This document shows, one piece after another, positions 35,361 through 49,200 of a stretch of 64,000 bases of DNA; the stretch's first letter is position 1, and every line of letters starts with the position of its first letter. Both the position numbers and the translations under genes were made by a program. The notes under the pieces are model-generated. The model searched no databases. It was not told the DNA's origin and worked only from the letters and a program-made list of their open reading frames with translations. Origin of the DNA: Callaeas wilsoni (taxonomy: Eukaryota > Chordata > Aves > Passeriformes > Callaeidae); NCBI GenBank assembly GCA_013398955.1, contig VWPU01003246.1:1-64000 (forward strand), read 5' to 3'.

Positions 35361-38300
35361 TGAGTGCCGTCTTAGAAGGTTTTGCACATCTTTAAAGCCT
35401 TACTTTCAGCATTTTCAACAGGAACACAGCAAACTCCCATAATAGTTTAATTTCTCTTTGATACAGATAGATGAAAGGTCTGTCTGCTCTGCTGAAACCC
35501 TGTAAGCACTTTTCCATCACAAGTATCCATTATGCAAAATGAGCTTTGCTGCCATGTGACTGACAAACATAAATTATGTATGGCTGGAGCATCTAAAAGC
35601 TTACTAGTTCATGGCTTTGGGTTACATCAGAACTCAGCTTCTCAGAAACTCCCACAGCTCCCTCCTGTTAGTTAGCTTCCTGAAATCCCCATGTATGACA
35701 CAGACTGGCTTGCTTCCTTTGTTATGACAATATGACCAAAGCCAACATGTTGGTAGACAGCAGTATTAAAGCGGGGGTAGGGAGCATGACACCAGGAAAG
35801 GGAATTTAAGGTGGCAGGTTGCTGGTTTTCTGGTCCCTTGATGTACCTTGCTTTTGAGGAGCAGTGCACACAGATGTCATGTATGGTACAGGTTGCTTTG
35901 AATCGGTGAAGCCTCATGCTGTGTTGAGAAGCCCATGGGAAGACATTGTTCACTCAAGGGCCCCTGAAGCAAAGCCTTGAAAATGATGTCTGCCAAAAAC
36001 ACAGGTTAGTGTTAGTATACGCGTTGTAACCAGTACAGTCTGTCATCAATAACTGTACTTAATAGCTGATTGTGGAAGCTTCCCTCAGTAGCTCCAGCTT
36101 TTGGCCTTGATTTTGTATGTCTGCAGTCTACTGACCTCCTCTGTGGGACATTTAATTTAGACAGCAAATACTCCTGCAAATACTGTAGAGGGAAAGCTTT
36201 CTCTGGTTAAAATAGCTGTTGTAAGAACCAACAACAGTGATGTTGCAACAACTGTAATACTTGTGTGGTGTTGCCACGTAAGTACTCCCGGAGCTTCTGC
36301 AGCAGGTCTGGCAGTAGATGCTGCCTGGGACACTGACTGCTAGTTCAGGTGTGCCTGTCCATTCTGAACCCAGAGCAGTGCCCTCCACTCCATGCACCTA
36401 AGGAAATGGAAACCTTATCTCCAGTTTCCAACAACTGGCTTGCTTATATGTTTGCGTGTGCTTCTGAGTCTTGGTTATAGTTCTCAAGGTTCATGACCTA
36501 CAACTGACCATTTGAGACAATCTGAAACCCTACACAGTGAAGTTCCCTGGGCCCAAAGACACCTTAGCAGGAAAAAAACCCAAAAAACATTTACAGCTTA
36601 GCTAAAACTGAAGAATAGTAAATGGAATATTACTGTGGTAACAGACTGAAGTAAGGGAAATGATACAGATCAGAAAGTCCCTGGGCAACACCTAATACTC
36701 AGAAAGGTTTTGATGAAAAGAAGCAAATGCGGCACAAAAAAACCCTGTCCAGTTACTGTCCATGGCTTGAGAGATACCAGTTAGGTCATGGAATTTCTCC
36801 TGCCCCGTTTGCAGATAATGAGAGAGACAGAGCTGTGTGCTGTTCAGGTCTTGACACTACTTTTATTTGATTAGGGCTTTCCTATTTTTTTCCAAAAATG
36901 ACTCTTTACTTTTCAGATAGTTCTAACACTTGCAAATGTTTTTGAGAGGGGTGGGGGAGTGGGACAGAAAGGAGATTATGACTTTAAATGCCAGGTTGTT
37001 AGTAGAATTTGGTTGAAAACCTGAAATCAGTTTCTTCAGTTTAAACCAGTCAGATAGGACTGGTGGATGTAGATTAGGTCAAGCTGTAGTAAGTCTTTAT
37101 TCTTGCATAAGCTGAAAGCTGCAAAGCTCTTTATTGCTGTCATGGACATACTCCTTATATAAAATTAAAGCGTATATAATGAACATGCACTTTGACTGAA
37201 AAAAGATTTGGTATAAAATTAGGAGTACGGTTGAACTGATTAAAAGGTATACAAAAAAATCTTCCTTCCTCTGACTTTAACCCATAACTAGGACAAATTT
37301 AAACCAAACTTTGAGGTAATAGACATCTCCAAAACGTTGTAAGGAGTGTCTTTAGCACAAAATTCCCTGTTCAGATTACTATCTGCCCTCAGCCTCCCCA
37401 TTCAAGAGAAGGTTTGGATACCTTAGGAGATTTAGATGCCTTGTAAGGTAAACAGATTATGCAAGAGCTCTTGCTGGTGACAGCTGTCTTGTAAAGGCAA
37501 GTGCTAACATCTCTCAGATATTTACAGTTTTAAAAAAAGTGCTTTATAATATTTTTTAATACTTAAGCTAAAGTATGTATGAAACAATCATAAAAGCAAG
37601 TGAATCTACTACAGCTTCCATCACTGCCAGCAGCAATGAAAATATGTGACTATAGTAAATTGCATGTTCCCCTAGAGGTGAAAAGGCCTGAAAGGTATTT
37701 ATTGCGTTCATTCTCATGTAGGAAGGAATGGATCAAAGAGCTTGAAAAGTAAAATAACAAATACAAATCCCTCCCTCACATCCACCAAACCAAGGTCCTG
37801 GAGCAATGTACCATTACCTTTTCCATATGAAAAGTTAAAAGAATTGGGTCACTGTTGGTGTAAGAGTCCCATTGGACAAAGGCAAATATTGCAATTTGAG
37901 AAATGTGTCAGTACATTTTGTTGGTTTGGTGTCTGTCCGTTTGTTTGTTTGCTTGTTTGTGTTTTTTTAATCTCTACTAGTTGGCCTACCAGGACAAAAT
38001 TACGTCTGTGCAAAGGTTTACTCATTTTCCCTTCCTTTAAGACCTGAATAATACCAATGACCAGGCATTACCTCAATCTGATCAGTTTACTGTGAGCAGA
38101 GATCTTCAGAGTCATAGTTATCTTTCAAACTTAGTTTGAAATAGATCACTTGAAAGAATAAAAAAAAATACAAAATTTATTTCTGGTTGTGCCATGACAT
38201 CTGAAACAGCAGCAAAACCAGAACAGGATTGCAACTACCTTCTCCTTAAGTATAATGCTTTAACATTATAGAACACTATGTCCTTCACAAGCCACGCACT

Positions 38301-39362
38301 TGGACATGAATGCACATGAGGAAGAGGAAGGCTTCTCTCCCAAGTGCCTATGGCATGTGAACTCTTTTGTGTATGAAAATCCAATTCAGCAAAGCATGTC
38401 AGCATGTTTGTAAGACTGCTTCATTTCAGCAAAGCATTTAAGAATGTGCTTAAATTTAAATATGTACTTAGCTGAATCGTTCTGCTGAGTGGGGATTGAT
38501 GGCTGAATTGAGGCATTAAACATTAATGAGGGAGCTGGGAACACAAAATAATATGTAAATTTGGATGTGTCCTGTCATGACTAGAATAAACTGATTCAAA
38601 CAATGCAATCATGGCATGACTAAGATCTCTTGAAAGATGCGAAACCATTAGAAGTACTTAGGACCTGGTGACTTGAGATGGGACACAATCACTGACAATC
38701 ACTCAGTTCTTCACTAATCTCAAATCACCTGGTTTTGGAGTGTCTGGTGGAGAGGCTGGGTGAGAATCTCTTCCACACAGCAACTGAAACACTTAACTGT
38801 CTGTTAGTACGTCGTTAATTCCAGATGCTGCCCAGGGCTGGGCAGTGTCATCTACCGATCTTCTTTTAACTAGGTTGAAGGATGAATTCTTTGACTGCTT
38901 TTGGTCCAGCCACAACTGGTAGCAGGGTCTGTCTGAGCAGCTCTGTCCCTCTTGTCTGGAGAGACTCTGGTGTGAACACTTCCCACGGGGCCCTGCTGGT
39001 CACCCTTTGTGCTCCTGCATAGGGCAGTGCCTCTAGGAAGGTGACCGTGCAGCTGAGGACTGTGGTTTCCACCGTGTGCTGACACCTGCTCTTTATATTT
39101 CTCACTCTTTAGACCAGCTTAGGGCAGCCAAACAGTTTATACAGTGATTCATGAAGATGGAGATATGGATAAAAGCCTATCTGTCCAGAAGAGGCTGAGG
39201 TAATGCTTGCAGGAGAAAGCAACTGCTTCATTTCTGCTTGGCAGAAGTTGTTGTGCTTGCTCCTCCAAGTAGAAGTAGCATTTTATGATGCTTCCCTGAT
39301 ACATTATTTTTGTGGTTTTGTTTTGTTTTCTACATTTTGGATACTGGAGTTAACTTTCTGTT

Positions 39363-39425
39363 TAATAGGACAATCTATTATTAATTATTTTAATTATTTA
39401 ATTATTATTAATAGGACAATCTATT
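39363..39425 (+). repeat. 17-bp direct repeat flanking an AT-rich core
   Basis: TAATAGGACAATCTATT occurs at 39363-39379 and at 39409-39425. The copies are separated by a 29-base (ATTA)-rich spacer, consistent with a recent local duplication with slippage. Confidence 0.85.
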
Positions 39426-42400
39426 TATAGCACAGCTGTGCTATAAACTCTGAAACAGTGATGCTGGGTTTGCATGGTAGAGTAATTTGAACAGAAAAGA
39501 AAAATTCTGTACAATAAAAGCAGTGGTGAGTCATACAAAAAAGCCCTATGTATCTCAGAGGGTAGTGGTTGAAACAGCAGCTCTTATATTAGCTCTCGTG
39601 CCTGGTTTGCAGACCACATACAAAAGATCCTTGATTGTATTTGTGTGTCAGGAATGTTTACACAGTGAATCAATTAGTTTTGAAGTAAGGAATGGCATTA
39701 AGGGCAGCTTTCAAATGTGTTCACAGTAAAGTCCAACTACAAAAGTTTTGAAAAGAGAGAAAAACATCACCCTCCTCCACAAAAATAAATACAGACTTTA
39801 CTATGAAAAGAGATGTTTTCTTTCTTTTTTTCTTTATTAAAACAACAGGTGAAAATGTTTCACTTAAATAGCTACATTAGCTAATAATTGTCTTGAAAGT
39901 ATTTGTTGAAAGATTCAGCATAGTGTTTGACATAATTAAATGACAATGCAGTTAACAGTTAACTGCTCTGAAACTGACTTTTATTGTAACAAATACAAAT
40001 CCTGCCTCAGTAATTTTTGAGGGTAAAGCATATGTTACATGAGTGATGTAGTTTTATCTTCTCACTTTTTGAATATTTTAGGCCAAATGGTACATCAGAG
40101 AAACTTTATATGCCTGTAGTGTCGGGGTGGTATGATTAAAACCGCATACAGTTCTGTATTCCTATTATTCCTTTACAAATCTTGTTTTATTCTTCAGACC
40201 AGAAAACATTGTAGGAGATAGTGTGATTTATGCCTTGCTTATAGTTACATAACTGACATTTTTGTATAATATTTTATCTCAGATTACCAATAAATTTGAG
40301 AGAGAGAGAAAACACTCTAAAAGGCTTAATAAGCCTAACCACTGTAGGAACAATGAAATCTGAAGTACCATGACCCATCTGAACTGTTCAGCTCCACCAG
40401 GATCCCTCTTTGATCAGGAGGTGAATTAGACAACCTCCAGACATCCCTGACCATCGAATTTATTCCATGATTGCTGCATGGTCTCCTTCTTAATTGCATC
40501 TGAAGCATTTGTGACTTGTCTATGCTTGGCTTTTGTTCAAGTAAGTAGAACGTTCATTTATGTTGCTGGCAGTAGTGTTGCTGTAGCTGCAGCACTGTAC
40601 AGATACAGCCAAGGCAAACTTTTTATAAAGAGAAATCTTTTACTTGGGCCAGTTGATACAGCTAGACTAGATATAGATACTGTACGTCCACACAGATTGT
40701 GTTGGATCTGAAGCTAGCAGCAAACTGGCTGATAAAGGTTGGGAACAATTGCTCTGGTGGAAAGAGAGAGTGTTTCTTTTTCTCAATTTAGTGAATTAGA
40801 TTAGGCTGATAAGGTTTAGGACGACAAGATGTCTGCTATACCAATGGATACTCTCTGTTTTCATTGGAATAAATTACAAAATCAACCTCTGTGAAACATT
40901 AGCTACAAAATTCCCCTTTGAGGAGCTTGTGTGTTTATACTGTGGCCTCATAGCTCTGCACTGACATGAAGGAGCTCTGGGGCAGTTGGATTGTGACCAG
41001 CCTTGGAGGGGCTCTGGACAGATCAACATCCTTCATTTATGGTCCTGATTTGTGATCCTGATCTTGAACTACACTCCATCATTTCTGACCCTTACAAATA
41101 CTTTCCTTACTGCTAAGTGCTCCTCAGATGGCTTACATAAAACTTTCCACCACTGCAAATTTCTTATTTGAACTGTGAGCTATTTGTAACATGGGACTGG
41201 ACCTCTGGTTGATACTGTTGGAGTTTTGCAGGAGCAAGGACTAGAGTTGAGTGAATACATACCTTAAATATTTATTTGCATTCAAAAGGGAACGTCCATT
41301 TAACTGTGGTTGTAATCCTTTCATATTTGTTTTCTATGACTATGCGATCATGTGAGCTTTACTAGCATAATACTTCTCTGTGAGAATGCCCATGGGACTT
41401 ATTCATGGGAGGCAAACATTTAATTCAAATGTTGGGTTTCCAAAAGGAGGTTTAGAATTTTCTATTGACTTTCTTTTGATTACTTATTCAAACTCGGTGT
41501 TACGATCCTTGAGGAAAAAGCAAAGCAAACCTAGGCAATATTATAGTCTGTGGGACAATAAGCATTCACACTCTACTTGTTAATTTTAAAAAACAGTATG
41601 AATATGGGCCAAAAGATATATGGATCTTAAATTCACTTTTCTTGATTTATTGTAGAAGATACATTCCCAACTGAAAATTTCAATCTGGATTACAATATTC
41701 ATAAATGGGATGATCTGCAGACCTACAATTATTCACTGAGTATTTCATTCATGATTTTATAAAAAGCACATTTCAGACTAGAACTGCAGATCTGCAATTG
41801 ATTCAATGTAAAATTTGCCAAAGAAAATCCTCTGGTAAGATGGATGTGTGAGTTAGAGATGCAGGATGTGGTTGCTTAGTTACTAAGCAGGAGTCTACCT
41901 GAAAAGCAGAGAGTATGGAGAGCACTTCAGAGTATGGAGAAGGGTGTTGCCCTTTACTTTTGACCGACATTTCTGCTGAACGTTAAAATCTTAAATGTGG
42001 AACCAATTTTAATAAACAGTGATTCCACTTGTGCAAACTCATTGCTACCGCAGCCAGTGGTAGTGCAACCATCACGGAAGATAGAATCACTGGGGAAAAT
42101 TTAGACAAAACTTAATTTTAAGAGGCATTTTAAAGAATGTACCTTAGATGTTTTTCTCTCATATGCCATCCTAGTTGCTCTCAGATAAACAAATCACAGA
42201 GATTTCTTATCTGTTTTAATATTTTCAATATATCCCTGGATTATTTTAAATAAAATTTTTATAGCTGTTTAAAATTAAAAAACTAAACAAATCATTAACC
42301 TATAGTACTTAAAATTAGTTTTCCCCTGAATCTGATTCTTGACAGATGCAGTATTTAACAAGATTCTGTGATGTTTCTGCAATTTGCCAAAAATTTTTCA

Positions 42401-45400
42401 AATATTTATAATGTATTTTCACCGTCTTGAAAATAATGAAGACAATTGATTATTCCCCTTTCAACTGTGCAACAAGAAGTTAGAATCAGAAACGTTTTCC
42501 ATAATTTGAAGCCTCAATGGCCACAGGGAAAAATATTTTTAAATCAAATATTTAATGGTTTTTGTAATTGAAAGAGATGCTAACATATTGTTAGGAATGC
42601 ACAAAGCTTTTGTTTTAGAAGATATACAATTTTGACTGTGAGTGAATCTTGGAAAACAGCATGATTTAATTTGCCATCACAGTCAAGTGATCTATATGAA
42701 TGATTTCAGACAATTTTATGACATACTTTTTTATGCTTCTGCAGCTGTCATCTTGTCTTCTCCCAATTTTCTTAGCTACAAAACAGATCTCAATCATTTT
42801 GTTTGTAGAAGTTACCCTGGAATTATTTTATCACTCATACCATTTATAGGCATTAGAGTACCTAAGGATGCAATTAGTTAAGAAATCTCTGCATAAATTG
42901 TACTAAGTATTGTATTGAGCTACGCACAGTCATTTCTTAACAAATTTTAGAAAGTACAGAACATTTTTCTAGAGCTTGAATCTTAATGGCAGGTTACAGT
43001 CACAGCTATGGCTACAGTCTGTATAGAAACGTAGTATGACCAAGAAAAAACCCATAAATAATATGTAAAGCCTGCCTTACTGTGGCATTACTTGCCTATG
43101 CAATATCCATTTTTCAAACCCTAAACTCAAATGCTGTTTTCCATGCAGTTACTATTTACCCATGTGGAAATGCACGGGAAGGACCTCCAGCCACGACCTG
43201 GCTCTCTGCTGGCATGAGAGCTGGAGGGATGCATCTGCATCCCCTTGTTTTCTTCCTCACTGTGTGGGGAGGCGCAGAAGGCCAGGAGCATGGCACTCCA
43301 GCAGCTGAACAACTAAGGGACCACGAGGCGCCTTGCAGGTGAGCCTCAGCTGCTCCAGTGGGGTGACTATTCACAAGTCTTTCTTCTCTGACCTTCGTCT
43401 CACTCTCATGGGTTCTTTCATTTCAATTTTAATTGGAGGCCTCAGTAAAGCGGCATATTCATCCCACATTTTCTGAAGGAATCTTCCATCTCTGAAACCC
43501 TCAACCACCCCTTGCCATCCAAATTACTTCCCCCCCCCCCCATCATATCTTGTGGCTTCCTTCAGCTGCCCTCCTTCATTAACAGTTCCTGACACATAAG
43601 CAGGTTAATACAAGAAAATCATATCAAGATGAAACCCCCTTTTGAGCAGGCTGCTGAAGCCTGGCTGGGAATTAACAATAACGTCCAGTAAGAGTTCTCT
43701 TGAGCAAATCCTATTAATAGCAGGCTACCTTGGTCAGTCAAAACACTGAAACATCATATTTAAACACACCAGAAACCATTGGCAAAGTTTTATGGTGTTA
43801 TTCCTTGTACCTCATCTCCTTAGGTGGGATAAAAGAGTACAAGTGATGGTCAGAGCAATGCCGTATTTTAACAGGCAAAACACAAATCAATGGTACTTAC
43901 TTCAGGTGAGCCATGTAGCATAGTTTTAGAACTATGTAAAAAACCAAGTGGTTTCTTTTAAATGCTATGATTAAATATTATTGAAATGCTAACTTTCTTT
44001 GGGCTGAATGCTACTTTGAAAATGAGATTTAATCAAGAGTTACAGTGCCTAATGTTACTCTGCACAGGTTTGATTGATTCAGTTTTCTTCTTGCTCCTGC
44101 AAAAATGAATGCAATAAGACATGACTCTTAAATTAAAGAGTAGATTATCACCTTCAGGGAGGAGTCAAAGGATTTAGGACAAACCTCAAATAAGGGATGG
44201 ATGAACATATTAATGACAAAGGATTTAGCATTCACTGTCTGCTAGTTTGAAATAAATTAAGACAATTTGAGCATGTGTATGACAAAGCTTTTCCAGTTTC
44301 CTGAAACCAAATTTATTAACCACTAACACATGCTAAAAACCCTTAACCCTTTGATAAAAGGTTGGGAAGTAAGATGTGCATGTTAAACGTAAAGTAATTT
44401 TTCATTATTAGTAATATTATTACGTGTGGTATTTTGTCCTGTTTGTTTTTGTTGGGTAGGTAGCTGCTTATGTTCTGCCAGTTAATCCTGTTCTTTTGCC
44501 TGTTTTAACTATAAAGCACCTAATATTGTAGTGACTGCTTCCAATAAATTAAAAATACCTGGATAAATAGAGAGGTGGTGTTGTCTATTAGGCACAATAC
44601 CCAGGTTTGGTTAAAACCAGGAAAGTCTGCTCGAGCTTTTAAAGTAGCTTCTGCAGCTTGACACAGATATAAAAGACTTGCTCTCAGCTCTAGCAGAAAT
44701 GCCTCAAGCATAAGGACCTGGAACTTCTGTTCAAGGACAGAAATAATCAGCACACACAACATCAGATTTTTTCTGTTCAGCCCTCATAAATATTGTCGCT
44801 AATTCTACATGTGACAGTGAAAAGCATTTTGCAGCCTTGTGAGGTTTTTACGTTTTCAGCTTGGTGTGGTTTAATCACAAGCTTTGTAGCTTGGAGAAGA
44901 ACAACCTACTTGTGCATTTCCCCAAAAGCAATGGTTCACATGCCTCTGAAACAGAGAGGATAAAATGCCCAGGCTGTGGCCAGTTTCAATGTGTGTCTCA
45001 TCAGTGGTGCTGCCAGTCACCCTGCAAAGCCAATGCGATGCAGCTTTTAGTCACAGTGCTTAAACTAACTTCTGATACTCTGAAACCACTGGGACTTGCT
45101 ATGGGTTTTTAATCAGGCCCTTATAGTTCTCCTTTTGTTAGTATACAGCAACTCTTAGAGGCTGGGTTTAGCCAGTGTTTCTGACTGAGGTCTCAGCAAA
45201 ATTTGTATTGTTTCATGTATGAGCCCATATAGAAGCGGAGTTCTTTGAAAACCCTCATCATCATTATCTAAGTGCAACTTTATCATTCTACAGCAGTAAC
45301 CTTTCTGGGAACCTCACCACTGGTGAAAGTACTGGGCTGAGGAAAAAAAAGGATCAGGAAAAAATGTACTACAGTAACCCCTTATTAGTGAATGAATGCA

Positions 45401-48041
45401 CACTCATGCATACTTCAGCTATCTGCTTTGATATCCAAGTACAATAGAGCTATAGACTAGGCCCAGAATTTGACCTTCAGTATCTTACTGCCAGGGCATT
45501 TATTCCTCAACTGGTTTCTTTAGTCTTAGGCTGTTTTTGTGCTAAGTAGTGAAGAAGCCTGGTAACCCCTGCTGTGCCAGAGGAGATCAGCCCTGTACAG
45601 TGACCATGGCGTAAGACTGGCAAACTTGAGCCTGACATGTAATGACATCTCCTGCCAATCCTTCTTCATCCACAGAACCCAAGCTTTATTAAGCTGCTTA
45701 ATGACGGCATAATGTTTACTTCCTTTTCAATGTAGGTATAGAAGGGATCTGAATAAAATTATTCCCTCTTGGTCATGAAATATTATATGTTGTTAAACAC
45801 ACGTTGTACAGCTGAGAGCATAACAATTTGAGGACAGAACTACCTCTGGAAAAACCATTTTTGCTGCTCTTCTCCACATTCCTATCTGCCTTTTATATCA
45901 CTGTATATCTTTGTTATTATGAAATACATCTTTCTGCATGGTGGTCATAGCTCAAAGATTATTTGAAGGGAATGTCTCTTGACAGTCATTTTGCTTGCTC
46001 AAGCCTTTGGAGTTCTTGAAATGTAAAGATTTATGTCAGTTTTTTTCCCTGCTTGTCCCTTACCTAAGTATATATAGATGTATATCTCTATCTCAAAGTG
46101 GCTGATTAAAGTAACTGGTACAGAGGAATCCCCATCCTAGGACCAACACCTTTTGCTATACCTGTGGCTTCAGTCAATGCTTGTCTTTTGAGACCTGGAG
46201 GAAAAATACACAGCATAAACACAGAATCAAGGAGCAGGAAGTATTTTCTTTTTTCTGATCAAAAATTTTGCTGAGCTATGTTCCTTTGCTACAAGACTGA
46301 AAGCCCACCCACCTATAGAATGTGATACTACAGCTTTGAGTAGGGTAAATTAATTCAACAAACACAAGGCCCTGATGACTCTGATCAGTTATCAGAACTG
46401 CTCATCCCCCTTTAACAGTAGGGATAATATGAGGATGTATTTTGGGAGTCTCCATAGGACTGGGCCAGATACCCAGGGTTTTAAAAAGAGAAAAGAACAC
46501 TTCCCTTTTAGGTAACAATCTAAAACTGTTTAAACATCCCTGAATGGTTTCTCCTTCCTGTGCTAAATGATTTTCAGAGTGTAAGTGGTTACCTTTGCTG
46601 GTCCTTTTGGTAACAGCTGCATTGACATATGGAGGAACACGTGAAAAAGGCTTTGTCACCACACCTTAGCATTACAGGTAGTCTGTTTTATTGAGATCCA
46701 TGAACTGAACATCATGACAACCATACCATGAGTGATGTGCTTTCTCTCCCGTCCCTTCCCCAAGGTACAAGTCACACCTGCAGTGCACTACTTTGTTTTG
46801 GCAGAAATTTTGTTTTAAATGCACGTGCTGCTGTTTGTACAGAGTAGAAAAAGTGAGGCTTAAAGGAGAGGTCTTGCACTTGGCACAAAAGAAGCAGGCT
46901 TGTAATGTTCATAGTTGCTAGGGGAGCTCATTGCCCCTAAGATGGGGTATGCCATTATGGGAAGCTCTCTTACAAGTGGGGAGCAAAGCTGGACATCACA
47001 GTCTTCACAGAGGAACTTCAGATGCATTTGGGACCCAGACTACTGAGTGCTTTGGAGACAATGGACTTGGGCTAGAGTCAACATTGTAGGAAAACACTAA
47101 GAGGGTGCTAGTCCTAATCTCTGCGGGTGAGAATAAATGTTGCAGGCTTCTGCACTTGCTGGAATTTCCTAAGAGCTCATGACTTCTCACTCATATGCAT
47201 GACATTGCTTTGGTCTAGACAAGAGCTGACAAAAGCTTGTATAATGGGGAACAGGTCACCATCTGATGCTGAGTGACGCCCATGACCGTTAAATGACATT
47301 GTTTTTCCAGAGAGTTATCATAACTAACATTTTCTGTTAGAACATATGACAAGAACTCTGTTACATTTTTTGCTCTGCTTTGAAAGAAATTCCCTTCCAC
47401 AATTCATGGTCAAATCTGGCTAAAAGATTCTGGAATGGGGCTTTTGTGATCAGACTTTTCTGCTGTGAATTGAAAAAGAAAAAAAAAAGTATCTTCTTTG
47501 TCAAGGGGGTTCAAAGTTGACACAATCAAAAGTAAAAACTTCCACATAATCTGAAATGACCAAGAATATTTGTACAATGTAAAGTTTGATGACAAAAATC
47601 CCTTCAGAAAAGTTATATTACCAGACAACAGTAATTCAGAAAGTGACCACATAATATTTTTTCTTTTATTCTAGATGTCAGCATCTTTCATAAATAAACA
47701 AATATATAACTTGCCAGATGAATGAACCAAATCCTTCATGTTCCGAAAGCAGGCAGTAACTCAATAAAGATTTTTTTAAGGAAAGTGCAATATTTGACTG
47801 ACCCTGTGAAATTTATCCCTCTGCTTCAGCCGTCACCTGCACCATCATACTTCAGGTCACTGCCCTCTTGGGTGTGCTATCACATGTGCTTATTGTGATC
47901 AGTGCTGGTCAGTGAAATGATCCAATTTGTCCTCAAATGGTGCAAGCAATTGAGCAGGTGCAGAGGAGAAGGCACTAAGTTCTAAGGAAGGGATGAGTAC
48001 AAGCCCTGTGCACTGTATAACATCATAGCCCAGTGCACAGC

Positions 48042-48094
48042 TGAGACTGGTTTTTTGTAGAATTCCAGTTGAGACTGGTTTTTTGTGGAATTCC
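48042..48094 (+). repeat. Two-copy 25-bp tandem repeat
   Basis: A 25-base unit starting TGAGACTGGTTTTTTG occurs at 48042-48066 and 48070-48094, with one mismatch (TAGAATTCC versus TGGAATTCC) and a 28-bp period. Confidence 0.9.
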
Positions 48095-48483
48095 CCCTCC
48101 TCCTGTATTAATTAATTAGTGACAGAGACTCTCCCAGCTGCTGGCCCTTGGTGATCAACACACGTCATTTGCTGAAAGGTGCTGGCCGGAGGGTTTGGCC
48201 CATGATGACTAATGCTATTCCAAGGGATTTAGCAGCTAGCACAATCAAGAACCTCTCCCCAGTAGATACTCTGCTTAAGAAGTTAAGATGATTGAAGCCC
48301 TACAGACTGAGAATGATCCTGGATTGTGCTTGTTTGTGAGGATGTCTGCCTACATACTTATTCATCCATCTTGCCCACACTACATGATCTGTAAAGACAA
48401 AATTATTACCCACTGTCCCTCTGCAAACTGCCATTGATCACTCTGGAGGGAACATGGAAGCCTTCAGGAGGACTAACAGAATT

Positions 48484-49200
48484 GTAGAATCACAGAATAG
48501 TTTAAGCTGGAAGAGACCTTTAAAGGTCTTCTAGTCTAACCCCCTGCAATGAGATGGGACATCTTCAACTAGATCAGGTTGCCCAAAGCCCTATCCAACT
48601 TGACCTTGAATATTTCTGATAATAGGGCATCTGCTTCCTCTCTGAACAACCTGTTCCAATGTTTCAGCACCCTCATTGTAAAAATTTTCTTCCTTAAATC
48701 TAGTCTAAGTATACCCTATTTTAGTTTAAGATCATGACCTCTCGTCCTATGCAACAAGCCTAAAAGGTTGGTCCCCATCTTTCTTGTAGGCCCCCTTTAA
48801 GTACTGAAAGACTGTGATAAGGTCTCCCTGAAGCTTTCTCTTCTTCAGGCAGCACAACCCCAACTCTCTCATAATTTCTTCGTAGGAGCTCCAGCCCTCT
48901 GATCATCTTGGTGGCCCTCCTCTGGACCCACTCCGACAGGTCCATGTCCTCGCTGTGCTGAGGGCTCCAGAGCTGGATGCAGCACTCCAGGTGGGGTCTC
49001 ACCAGAGTGGCGCAGAGGGGCAGAATCCCCTCCCTCACCCTGCTGCTTTGGATGCAGCCCAGGACACAGTTGGCTTTCTGGGCTGTGAGTGCATATTGCC
49101 GAGTCATGTCCAGCTTTACATCCACCAGCACCCACAGTCCTCTCTGCAGGGCTGCTTGCAAGCCTTCTCTCCCCAGCCTGTATTGATCCCAGGGATTGCC
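48484..49200 (-). mobile_element. CR1 LINE fragment with ORF2 C-terminal remnant (minus strand)
   Basis: The plus strand opens with an antisense CR1 tail (GTAGAATCACAGAATAG, then AGAGACCTTTAAAGGTC). It reads through the 3' UTR into the end of ORF2. The minus strand carries a recognisable but degenerate C-terminal ORF2 remnant, with landmarks such as ILPLCATLVRPHLECC and LWSPQ. At about 720 bp it is the longest CR1 copy in the window. It is intergenic and not functional. Confidence 0.95.

Larger units (their letters stand above)
35361..48483. other. Gene-free intergenic DNA upstream of RFX8
   Basis: I found no recognisable exon, RNA gene or transposon in this 13-kb stretch. It holds short simple repeats: (TTTG)n at about 37925-37965, an AT-rich duplication at 39363-39425, a C run at 43530-43541 and a near-perfect two-copy repeat at 48042-48094. 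In mammals the next gene in this direction is MAP4K4, so this may be the regulatory interval between the two. That is inference from gene order. Confidence 0.5.

Noticed and set aside
48760..49161. 133-codon minus-strand open frame
   Set aside because: It is the degenerate C-terminal ORF2 of the CR1 fragment, not a host gene.
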